A stretch of DNA of 10,042 nt from Deltaproteobacteria bacterium CG_4_8_14_3_um_filter_43_13 (GTDB lineage: Bacteria; Desulfobacterota; UBA8473), in contig PFIF01000175.1 in assembly GCA_002782605.1 (NCBI GenBank), positions 1-10,042 of the forward strand, given 5' to 3'. Position 1 is the first letter of the stretch, and every line of letters starts with the position of its first letter. Positions 1 through 5,623 of this stretch are shown here, piece after piece. Under the pieces are notes generated by a model. That model had not been told where the DNA came from. It saw only the letters and a list, made by a program, of their open reading frames with translations, and ran no database searches. Made by a program: the position numbers and the translations under genes.

Positions 1-56
1 AAAAGTTGAATTTTTTCTTTTTCTTATATCGGAGTTCCGGATTTGGTTAAAAGATG

Positions 57-86
57 TTGACAACCAGCAGTATAGTTCGTTAGTAT
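57..86 (+). promoter_or_regulatory. Candidate sigma70 promoter of ilvD
   Basis: A perfect -35 box TTGACA lies at 57-62. An 18-base spacer leads to TAGTAT at 81-86, which matches the -10 consensus at four of six bases; TATATT at 84-89 is a better match but too far away. The transcript would have a leader of roughly 65 bases before the ilvD start. I see no leader peptide or attenuator hairpin. The assignment rests on the -35 box alone. Confidence 0.4.
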
Positions 87-91
87 ATTCA

Positions 92-132
92 GGTAGGCAC
101 AGAGGAGCGAGAAGGTACAGAGGGCACAAAGA
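92..132 (+). repeat. Degenerate short tandem repeat in the ilvD leader
   Basis: Purine-rich units of about 8-10 bases follow each other here: GGCACAGAGG, AGCGAGAAGG, TACAGAGG and GCACAAAG. They look like decayed copies of a GGCACAGAG unit. The stretch lies between the candidate promoter and the ribosome binding site of ilvD and would be transcribed. No function is implied, and the similarity between units is loose. Confidence 0.3.
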
Positions 133-158
133 AAAAATAGAACAGGAGGAAGATTGCA

Positions 159-1826
159 ATGCGAAGCGACTTAATGAAGAAAGGATTAGAAAAAGCCCCC
201 CATCGTTCTCTTTTTAAGGCTATGGGTTATACTGACGAAGAAATCGCACGTCCTATTATTGGAGTCGCAAACTCTCAAAGCGAGATCATCCCTGGACACA
301 TACATCTCAGAGAGATTGCGGAATCGGTGAAGGCAGGCATCAGATCGGCTGGAGGAACCCCGGTGGAGTTCTCTACTATCGGTGTGTGCGATGGTATAGC
401 CATGAACCATCAGGGCATGAAATACTCCCTTGCCAGCAGAGAACTTATTGCAGACTCTATAGAGATTATGGCATATGCCCATCCCTTTGACGCATTGGTC
501 CTGATACCCAACTGTGATAAGATTGTGCCGGGGATGTTAATGGCTGCATTGAGGCTGAATATTCCGGCTATAGTAATCAGTGGTGGTCCAATGCTTACAG
601 GAAAAAGGAGGGGACAAGATATTGATCTTATTACAGTCTTCGAAGGGGTTGGAGCGGTTAAATCAGGCAAAATGAGTGAAAATGAGCTAAAAGAACTGGA
701 GGATATAGCATGTCCGGGCTGCGGTTCATGTGCGGGGATGTTTACTGCCAACTCCATGAACTGTTTAACGGAAGCACTAGGACTGGGACTTCCAGGAAAT
801 GGTACTATTCCAGCCGTTTATGCAGCGAGGCGGAGGCTTGCAAAGCTTGCCGGCAAAAAGATAATGGAACTCCTTGAAAAAAACATAACGCCAAGGAACA
901 TAGCTAATATATCAGCCTTCAGGAATGCTATTGCAGTAGATATGGCTTTGGGCTGTTCCACTAATACTGTCTTACATGTCCCTGCCCTCGCCCATGAGGC
1001 CAGGTTAAACTTAGAATTAGATGTATTCAATGAAATGAGCAACAAAACCCCTCATTTGTGTAGTCTGAGTCCTGCAGGCCCTCATCGTTTGCAGGATCTA
1101 AATGAGGCAGGTGGAGTGCCAGCCGTTATGGCAGAACTTGCCAAACTGGGCTTGATAGACCAGGATGCTATAACCGTTACCGGCAAAAACCTGAGAGAAA
1201 ACCTAAAAGGTGTGGAAGTAATAGACAAAAACGTTATCAGACCTGTAGAAAATCCATATCATAAAGAGGGAGGCATTGCCATTCTGAAAGGCAACCTGGC
1301 ACCGGATGGTGCGGTGGTTAAGCAGTCCGCTGTTGCGCCAGAAATGTTGAAAAGCCAGGGTAAAGCCAGGGTGTTTGACTCAGAAGAAGAGGCAGTAGAA
1401 TCCATCTTAGCTAAGAAAATAAAACCTGGCGATATAGTGGTGATAAGATACGAAGGGCCCAAGGGGGGGCCGGGAATGAGGGAGATGCTTACACCCACAT
1501 CTGCTATTGCAGGAATGGGGTTGGATAAAGATGTGGCACTTATAACAGACGGCAGATTTAGCGGAGGGACAAGGGGAGCTGCTATTGGCCATATATCCCC
1601 TGAGGCTGCGGAAGGGGGGCTTATAGCCTTTGTAGAAAACGGAGATGTAATAGAGATAGACATACCAAACAAAAGACTCACTCTGAGAGTAAGTGATGAA
1701 GAGATTGAAAGACGGAAAAGAGGTTGGAAAGCACCAGAACCTAAAATAAAAGAAGGCTATGTTTATAGATATTCGAAACTGGTAACGTCAGCCAGTACAG
1801 GGGCAGTCTTTAAGGATAAAATGTAA
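159..1826 (+). CDS. ilvD: Dihydroxy-acid dehydratase
   Basis: This 555-residue protein is full length for IlvD/Edd dehydratases. It removes water from 2,3-dihydroxy-isovalerate and 2,3-dihydroxy-3-methylvalerate, the third common step of valine, leucine and isoleucine synthesis in the cytoplasm. Visible signatures are NCDKIVPGM (118-126) with cluster ligand C119, CPGCGSCAGM (185-194) with C191, GCSTNT (265-270), YEGPKGGPGM (431-440) and TDGRFSGGTRG (463-473), whose serine S468 corresponds to the catalytic base. The PCN cysteine of [2Fe-2S] members is replaced by P-G-H (45-47), as in the E. coli enzyme, which carries an oxygen-sensitive [4Fe-4S] cluster; the cluster type here is inferred. AGGAGG at 144-149 supports the ATG at 159. 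No other ilv gene lies in the window. The next gene begins 55 bases downstream and is probably co-transcribed. Identification is secure. Confidence 0.97.
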   Translation: MRSDLMKKGLEKAPHRSLFKAMGYTDEEIARPIIGVANSQSEIIPGHIHLREIAESVKAGIRSAGGTPVEFSTIGVCDGIAMNHQGMKYSLASRELIADSIEIMAYAHPFDALVLIPNCDKIVPGMLMAALRLNIPAIVISGGPMLTGKRRGQDIDLITVFEGVGAVKSGKMSENELKELEDIACPGCGSCAGMFTANSMNCLTEALGLGLPGNGTIPAVYAARRRLAKLAGKKIMELLEKNITPRNIANISAFRNAIAVDMALGCSTNTVLHVPALAHEARLNLELDVFNEMSNKTPHLCSLSPAGPHRLQDLNEAGGVPAVMAELAKLGLIDQDAITVTGKNLRENLKGVEVIDKNVIRPVENPYHKEGGIAILKGNLAPDGAVVKQSAVAPEMLKSQGKARVFDSEEEAVESILAKKIKPGDIVVIRYEGPKGGPGMREMLTPTSAIAGMGLDKDVALITDGRFSGGTRGAAIGHISPEAAEGGLIAFVENGDVIEIDIPNKRLTLRVSDEEIERRKRGWKAPEPKIKEGYVYRYSKLVTSASTGAVFKDKM

Positions 1827-1881
1827 CTACTCAGGCGGATAGACTGAAGGTAGAGACCATATGGTAGAGGAGGAAATCAGT

Positions 1882-2433
1882 ATGGCTATTTTTAGAAGGG
1901 TAAAAATGGTGTGGCTATTTGTAATAGTTTTTGTTACCTTCACCCTTGGTTGTGCGACACTCGAGGATCGAGATGCCAGATATGGTTCTAACCCCCCAGT
2001 TATCACTGCTGCTTTTGCTAAGGACAGAATTGTGTCTGGAGACACCTGGAAGATTTATGTTAATGCTTCCGATGTAGACGGTGATATGGATAGATTCGTC
2101 TGCTCTACACTTCAGGACGGCAGACATCCGTATCCTTTTGATTTGGTTAATATTAAACCGGAGCAAAGGAAGAAGCTCTCCGGTTATTTGTATTTACCCA
2201 CCTATACCTCTCATCAGGATTTATGGGGTATTCATATTGAATTGTCTCTTTATATAGTTGACAAGGCAGGGCATAAGAGCAATGAGAAGTCCTTTGAATT
2301 GAGGTTTGCTTCAAAGGCATCTGATAAAGAGGTGGATCGGACTTTGTTTGACGAGAGACCTCTGGGGCCCATTATGATTAATATAATGAACCTGGACATT
2401 GGTTTACCCAATACCCCTGAACAGAACAATTAA
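1882..2433 (+). CDS. Putative outer-surface lipoprotein, unknown family
   Basis: I do not recognise a named family. An ATG at 1861 is in frame, but GAGGAGG at 1867-1873 lies inside that longer version and sits 8 bases before the ATG at 1882, so I place the start there (183 residues). The protein opens with the basic stretch FRRVK and a hydrophobic core of about 13 residues, then TLGC with the cysteine at residue 24. This is a lipobox-like type II signal, so the mature protein is probably a lipid-anchored envelope protein. The middle part reads like a beta-sandwich: NPPVITA, a DVDGDMD acidic turn that could bind calcium, and alternating hydrophobic strands to about residue 145. It follows ilvD closely but nothing links it to amino-acid synthesis. 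Its 3' end touches a receiver-domain remnant on the other strand, so the C-terminus may be altered. Confidence 0.75.
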   Translation: MAIFRRVKMVWLFVIVFVTFTLGCATLEDRDARYGSNPPVITAAFAKDRIVSGDTWKIYVNASDVDGDMDRFVCSTLQDGRHPYPFDLVNIKPEQRKKLSGYLYLPTYTSHQDLWGIHIELSLYIVDKAGHKSNEKSFELRFASKASDKEVDRTLFDERPLGPIMINIMNLDIGLPNTPEQNN

Positions 2434-2542
2434 AGGGTTTTTGGAGAAGGCCTTCCACGTCGCTATTTTCCAGGTCATTTGAGTAGCCGGCAACATCATA
2501 ACCGGTTACCACCAATGTTTTAATAACACTATGCATTTCTGG
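2429..2542 (-). pseudogene. Remnant of a response-regulator receiver domain (C-terminal third)
   Basis: Read on the minus strand, this stretch encodes about 38 residues that look like strands 4 and 5 of a CheY-like receiver. KTLVVTGYD carries the conserved Thr, a short helix-like segment follows, then EGLLQKPF carries the conserved Lys-Pro pair. The first two-thirds of the domain, with the phospho-acceptor Asp, is absent because gmhA occupies that place. The remnant overlaps the last 14 bases of gmhA in another frame, and its end touches the lipoprotein stop codon. It has no start codon of its own in a sensible place. I read it as the scar of a deletion that fused gmhA to the tail of a two-component regulator gene. 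The motif match is clear but short. Confidence 0.55.
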
Positions 2543-3110
2543 TTGGAAATAGTAGATAGTCAACCATCTCGCAGATAATATGGCCAATGGTTATATGTAC
2601 CTCTTGAATGCGAGGGGTGCTGTCCGAACCAACGTTTAATAAATAATCTACTATTTTTGCAATCTCCCCCCCGTTCTTGCCGGTTATCCCAACTGTTTTT
2701 ATACCCATTTCCTTTGCAGCCTGGAAAGCTTTGACAACATTGAGCGAGTTGCCGCTTGTACTAAGTCCGATAGCCACATCTCCCTTTGCTCCCAATGCCC
2801 TTATCTGTTTATAAAAAATATCGGAGAAATCTGAGTCATTACCTATGCTTGTAATTACAGAAGTGTCCGTTGTTAAAGCCAGGGCTGGCAAGGGGGGCCT
2901 CTCTGTTAAAAAGCGATTTACAAACTCGGCAGCAATATGCTGAGCGTCAGCAGCACTTCCGCCATTGCCAAAGAGGATGATCTTATTACCCTTCTTTATA
3001 GCCTTGGTAATTACTTCGACTACAGATATTATCCTGTCAACATTTTCCTTAATAAATCTTACCTTTAAATCGGCACTGTCCACGAAGCTTTGGACAATCT
3101 TATCCTTCAT
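2529..3110 (-). CDS. gmhA: Sedoheptulose 7-phosphate isomerase (SIS family)
   Basis: This 193-residue protein matches the usual length of GmhA, about 192. The enzyme converts sedoheptulose 7-phosphate to D-glycero-D-manno-heptose 7-phosphate, the first step of heptose supply for the lipopolysaccharide inner core. Visible motifs are the sugar-phosphate loop GNGGSAADAQH (48-58), E62, STSGNS (117-122), and TPRIQEVH (165-172) with Q169 and H172; E62 and H172 correspond to the catalytic pair. A longer reading from a TTG at 3131 adds seven residues. I prefer the ATG at 3110, which has AGAAGG seven bases upstream. The last codons overlap the receiver remnant in another frame, so the C-terminus may be new. 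No other heptose gene is visible. An attC-like element lies about 22 bases upstream, so transcription may come by read-through from the block to the right. Confidence 0.93.
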   Translation of the reverse strand: MKDKIVQSFVDSADLKVRFIKENVDRIISVVEVITKAIKKGNKIILFGNGGSAADAQHIAAEFVNRFLTERPPLPALALTTDTSVITSIGNDSDFSDIFYKQIRALGAKGDVAIGLSTSGNSLNVVKAFQAAKEMGIKTVGITGKNGGEIAKIVDYLLNVGSDSTPRIQEVHITIGHIICEMVDYLLFPTRNA

Positions 3111-3132
3111 ATAGTACCTTCTAGCATTCAAT

Positions 3133-3235
3133 ACCTAATTACCGAAGTCTGACCCCAATTATGACCTATAACATTCTTAAGGAGAAGCTAAATCTTTGCT
3201 TGAGTCTTTTTGCCTTAAGGCAGCGTTGGTTGGGC
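3133..3235 (-). repeat. attC-like imperfect palindrome A, downstream of the second DUF488 gene
   Basis: On the minus strand it opens with GCCCAAC, a perfect RYYYAAC box, five bases after the DUF488 stop, and ends with ATTAGGT, which can pair with most of that box. Between them lie GCCT (about 3211-3214) and AGGT, and an inner stem formed by CTTAAGGAGA (3176-3185) and TTTGCTTGAG (3195-3204) around the loop AGCTAAATC. The right 60 bases are homologous to 5495-5588. The crossover box starts with A where integron sites have G, so activity is doubtful. It could instead be a MITE or REP-type element. Pairing was judged by eye. Confidence 0.4.
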
Positions 3236-3240
3236 GGCTG

Positions 3241-3798
3241 CTACGGATTGAAACCGTCACCGAATGATAGTTGTTCAACCGATGGTTTGTTTACTGATAT
3301 CAGGATTGAACGAGCACTATAAACTATGCCATTACCGCGAATATGTTGAATATTTACTTCGGGATACTCGGTAATAAAATACCGGGCAATCAAGTGATGC
3401 CGATGACATTCAGCGGGGTTCTCTTCACTGCACATAATCACAGTTGTTTGCTCGTTAGCTAACTCTAACAATCGCTTGATGCTTCGCACAAACCATGGAC
3501 GCTTCATAACCTCAGGGTAATCTACTTCATGAAGGTAATCTGCTTCCTCTGGAGGTAACACACGGCTCTTATAGCAAGTAGGGTCTGATGGTCGCCCCCC
3601 CAAATACTTACCGGCGTATGCATATTCAATGTTATGGTTAGAAAGGGTGTTTTTCAAACTTTCTTTATTGAACTGAGGATTGTAGCGGCTGTATGGGGCA
3701 GTACGTACATCAACCAAGGTCATGATGCCATTGTCTTCTAATAAACGACCAAATTTCTCTATACTATGGCTACTATGGCCGATGGTAAACAATTTCAT
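3241..3798 (-). CDS. DUF488 family protein (second copy)
   Basis: This 185-residue protein belongs to the DUF488 family, small cytosolic Rossmann-like proteins without an agreed biochemical function. Visible signatures are the N-terminal strand FTIGHS (4-9), VDVR (29-32) followed by a tyrosine-rich PYSRYNPQF (35-43), KYLGGRP (64-70), and the hallmark CSEENPAECHRHH (123-135), whose Cys, Glu, Cys-His-Arg residues are the likely active or binding site. The C-terminal 35 residues extend past the usual core. GGGGAG lies five bases before the ATG. It is the last gene of the group and is 94 bases from its paralogue. That gap holds a good promoter, so it may be made independently. An attC-like element begins five bases after the stop. 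Family membership is firm; the role is unknown. Confidence 0.9.
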   Translation of the reverse strand: MKLFTIGHSSHSIEKFGRLLEDNGIMTLVDVRTAPYSRYNPQFNKESLKNTLSNHNIEYAYAGKYLGGRPSDPTCYKSRVLPPEEADYLHEVDYPEVMKRPWFVRSIKRLLELANEQTTVIMCSEENPAECHRHHLIARYFITEYPEVNIQHIRGNGIVYSARSILISVNKPSVEQLSFGDGFNP

Positions 3799-3825
3799 GC
3801 TTGCTCCCCAAAATATTATTCTGTA

Positions 3826-3855
3826 ATTATATTCCTAATTCACATGCAAAATCAA
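3826..3855 (-). promoter_or_regulatory. Candidate promoter of the second DUF488 gene
   Basis: On the minus strand TTGATT (3850-3855) and a perfect TATAAT (3826-3831) are separated by 18 bases. This is a convincing sigma70 pair in an AT-rich 94-base gap, about 28 bases before the DUF488 start. It suggests the second DUF488 gene is not wholly dependent on transcription from DuOB. Confidence 0.5.
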
Positions 3856-3892
3856 ATCTTTTAGATAATTTTTTCAAACACTTGAACGAGTA

Positions 3893-4330
3893 CTAAGTGA
3901 TGTGATCAATCTCGACATCGCCCCATTTCTCTTTTAGATACTCGGCGACAAGACGACGATGGCAATGATGCGGTTTATCCTCGCTGCACAGTAAGCAGCC
4001 GCCATCTAGCACCTCACGTGAAATCTTGTCCTCGATCTGCCGCATTGTCATCAGTTCCAGGAATTGACTCTCATACAATCCCCAGTCGCCTTTACACTTC
4101 TTATACGCATCCAGAATGTCTTGTGTGGGCGCAAGGTTAGGAAGATGCACATAGTCGATGTTACAGATGACCTTGGTAAAGTAGCGAAGGTCATCCCGCT
4201 TGGTAAAGCCAGCAAGCTGTGAAACATTGTTCAGTCGTACATCCACTATACGCTTGACACCTGCGAGCTGTAGCTTAGTGAAAAACGATTCGGCTGACTT
4301 TTTAGTAAAGCCGATAGTAAAGATTTTCAT
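3893..4330 (-). CDS. DUF488 family protein (first copy)
   Basis: This 145-residue DUF488 protein is shorter than and clearly divergent from the copy downstream. It has FTIGFTKKS (4-12), VDVR (29-32) followed by LNNVSQLAGFTK instead of the Tyr-rich loop, and the family hallmark CSEDKPHHCHRR (115-126). Because the loop after VDVR differs, the two paralogues probably bind different partners or substrates; this is inference. Its ATG overlaps the stop of the preceding 33-codon reading frame in an ATGA arrangement, with GAGGA seven bases upstream. It is therefore likely translated by coupling with the DuOB transcript. Family membership is firm and function is unknown. Confidence 0.9.
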   Translation of the reverse strand: MKIFTIGFTKKSAESFFTKLQLAGVKRIVDVRLNNVSQLAGFTKRDDLRYFTKVICNIDYVHLPNLAPTQDILDAYKKCKGDWGLYESQFLELMTMRQIEDKISREVLDGGCLLCSEDKPHHCHRRLVAEYLKEKWGDVEIDHIT

Positions 4331-4428
4331 CTGAATATCCTCGCGATTGGCTTGTCCCCTTCGTAAAAAGCCTTACCTTTTTCGTAAGTGATGTGCTTAC
4401 CTTCGATTCTGTAGGCTTCCTCAATCAC
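4327..4428 (-). CDS. Possible 33-residue coupled small ORF between DuOB and DUF488
   Basis: A GTG-initiated frame of 33 residues fills the gap between the DuOB stop and the first DUF488 start, ending in TGA that overlaps the next ATG by ATGA. It is in the same frame as DuOB: after the DuOB TGA (4432-4434) come a His codon, then the GTG, and an open run to 4327. The product is charged, with Lys/Glu-rich stretches such as YEKGKAFYEGDKPIARIF. There is no clear Shine-Dalgarno site before the GTG, so it would need reinitiation after DuOB or stop-codon read-through. It may also be a former C-terminal tail of DuOB cut off by a nonsense mutation. I do not recognise it. Confidence 0.35.
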   Translation of the reverse strand: MIEEAYRIEGKHITYEKGKAFYEGDKPIARIFR

Positions 4429-4431
4429 ATG

Positions 4432-5118
4432 TCAAGATTGCTTACTGATGACTGCAGCCACAAGTTTGTAACACCAACCATCTGTGTATGGCTCACCTAG
4501 GCTTATGCAAAGGTAGGTATCGATCAAAGGGTAGCAACCGTCAGCTTTGGCAAGAAACGTTTGCTCTGCAACGGGGTCGGTGACGACCAGAATGTAGTTG
4601 AAGCCCTGGTACATGAAGTGAGCCCGTATGCGCCTTCTCGGATTGCCGAACTCCACACCTTCTGTCTGAACATGTACAACCAAATTGTCAGGTTCAATGA
4701 GCACCAGCGAGTTAGTCATTTTGGAAGCGAGTTCCAACCTGACGCGGTCGTTTAAACCATAATAGGTAGAGTCGCCGTTGGACCAAAGTGGGACAGGATT
4801 ATCAACAAGGTGCTTGAGCTCCATCCAGGGTAGATCGCCTGTCTTCTCCCAGTAGCACCCAGCATCAATTATGTGGTTCTCGGTCTGGTGAAGCGAGGGG
4901 GCGGCTGCGATCATCGGAATGTCAATTATGTCCAGAACCCGTGGATCCTGACCGTTCTCGAAACGACGTTCCTCCTCAGACACTTCAGCGGAGGGACGTG
5001 CGCTTATTGGTCGAATCCAAGAGCCATATCCATATGGGAGAACTTCTTTGCCAGCGATACATCTGCCGGATTGCTTCCGAGAGTTTGCCATGCAGATAAT
5101 TTTTTTGACGTAATTCAT
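4432..5118 (-). CDS. Dual OB-fold (DuOB) domain protein
   Basis: This 228-residue protein matches, from memory, the dual OB-containing domain family found in bacteria and archaea, often in accessory gene neighbourhoods. Typical features seen are the first-strand motif KKIICMANSRKQSGRCIAG (5-23), GSWIRPISARPSAEVS (32-47), QDPRVLDIIDIP (57-68), HQTENHII (77-84) with W90, LWSNGDSTYYGLNDRV (111-126), and a second half with RRRIRAHFMYQGFNYILVVTDP (161-182). Two OB folds suggest nucleic-acid or nucleotide binding; this is inference from fold, with no catalytic motif visible. A TTG 22 codons upstream is in frame, but the ATG at 5118 is preceded by GAGGG nine bases away and matches the family start. 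It heads a gene string with the two DUF488 genes, so the three probably act together. Confidence 0.8.
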   Translation of the reverse strand: MNYVKKIICMANSRKQSGRCIAGKEVLPYGYGSWIRPISARPSAEVSEEERRFENGQDPRVLDIIDIPMIAAAPSLHQTENHIIDAGCYWEKTGDLPWMELKHLVDNPVPLWSNGDSTYYGLNDRVRLELASKMTNSLVLIEPDNLVVHVQTEGVEFGNPRRRIRAHFMYQGFNYILVVTDPVAEQTFLAKADGCYPLIDTYLCISLGEPYTDGWCYKLVAAVISKQS

Positions 5119-5178
5119 CGTATAAATCCCTCTAAACTGCAAACATGAGAATTGTTTCGCAAAGTGGTTTTTCGACAG

Positions 5179-5208
5179 GCTCAACGAGAAGCATTACAAG
5201 TGTTGGGC
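5179..5208 (-). repeat. Short inverted-repeat element between the antitoxin and DuOB genes
   Basis: On the minus strand GCCCAAC and GTTGAGC are separated by 16 bases. They are perfect matches to RYYYAAC and GTTRRRY and pair with each other at six of seven positions. At 30 bases it is shorter than any functional attC known to me, so it may be a deleted site or chance. It overlaps a TTCGACAGGCTCAACGAG stretch of a kind I recall as a scattered intergenic repeat in many genomes. It begins 35 bases after the antitoxin stop. Confidence 0.3.
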
Positions 5209-5243
5209 ATCATTCATGCATATTCGTAAACAGGGGGGCTCAA

Positions 5244-5432
5244 TCACTCTGGCTGGCTTCTTCCCCCCTTGATCAAATCTTGGATATGTTCCACGGTATC
5301 AGGGGAAAAGAATTGCTTTCCAGTTTCCCTGCATACACGGGCTGGCACATGCTCAATATAGAATTTTCCGCCGTGAGTCAAAGTATACGTGACTTCTGTT
5401 TCAGTAATGCCCATAATTTCATTCCACTTCAT
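5244..5432 (-). CDS. YgiT/MqsA-like antitoxin N-terminal domain protein, zinc ligands largely missing
   Basis: This 62-residue protein has the layout of YgiT-type zinc-finger antitoxins: EVTYTLTHGGKFYIEHVPARVC (13-34), then FFSPDTVEHIQDLI (41-54). The usual pair of CxxC knuckles is not intact. The N-terminal knuckle reads MKWNEIMG with no cysteine. The second keeps C34 but has T37 in place of its partner, a VCxETG form I recall in some relatives. It probably does not bind zinc. Antitoxins of this type normally follow a small RelE-like or DUF4258 toxin gene; the 190 bases upstream contain none. The ribosome binding site is weak. It may be an orphan antitoxin or an unrelated regulator with the same fold. 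It could belong to the DuOB group or be a separate insertion. Confidence 0.65.
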   Translation of the reverse strand: MKWNEIMGITETEVTYTLTHGGKFYIEHVPARVCRETGKQFFSPDTVEHIQDLIKGGRSQPE

Positions 5433-5458
5433 TGTTATTTTTAGGTCAACTTGTCCTT

Positions 5459-5588
5459 ACCTAATGCGGAGATTCAGTGTGTCCACCTCACACTCTTAAG
5501 TAGAAGCTAAATCCCCACACCAATTCATTGGTATTGGGGATAAATCTTTACTTAACTCTTTTTGCCTAAAGGTAGTGACTGGTTAGGC
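5459..5588 (-). repeat. attC-like imperfect palindrome B with an inserted hairpin
   Basis: On the minus strand GCCTAAC opens the element 35 bases after the membrane-protein stop and ATTAGGT closes it; six positions of the two boxes pair. Inside, CAGT/ACTG, ACCT/AGGT and TTAAGTA/TTTACTTAA pair around a strong core hairpin: TCCCCA (5512-5517) with TGGGGA (5535-5540) and ACCAAT (5519-5524) with ATTGGT (5527-5532). The right part aligns with element A (3176-3235) at roughly four-fifths identity, except for 33 extra bases at 5514-5546 that hold most of the core hairpin and end by repeating TAAATC. It may also act as a terminator-like RNA structure. The closing box lacks the G of integron crossover sites. 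Confidence 0.42.
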
Positions 5589-5623
5589 AAATATATGTTT
5601 CCTTCTTTCAGCGTCAGCCCCTC

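Noticed and set aside
1463..1469. G7 homopolymer in ilvD as a possible frameshift
   Set aside because: The frame through it is intact and encodes the conserved PKGGPG motif.
2161..2190. ACCGGAG...CTCCGGT inverted repeat as a terminator
   Set aside because: It lies inside the lipoprotein coding frame and is not followed by a T run.
3111..3131. Longer gmhA from a TTG start at 3131
   Set aside because: The ATG at 3110 has AGAAGG at good spacing and gives the normal family length.
4561..5148. Plus-strand open frames opposite DuOB
   Set aside because: They lack convincing starts and family features and mirror the minus-strand gene.
5119..5184. DuOB start at a TTG 22 codons upstream
   Set aside because: The added residues do not resemble the family, the ATG at 5118 has a ribosome binding site, and the longer start would overlap the short repeat.
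5145..5444. 99-codon plus-strand frame opposite the antitoxin gene
   Set aside because: The minus-strand product has a recognisable YgiT-like pattern; the plus-strand product has none.
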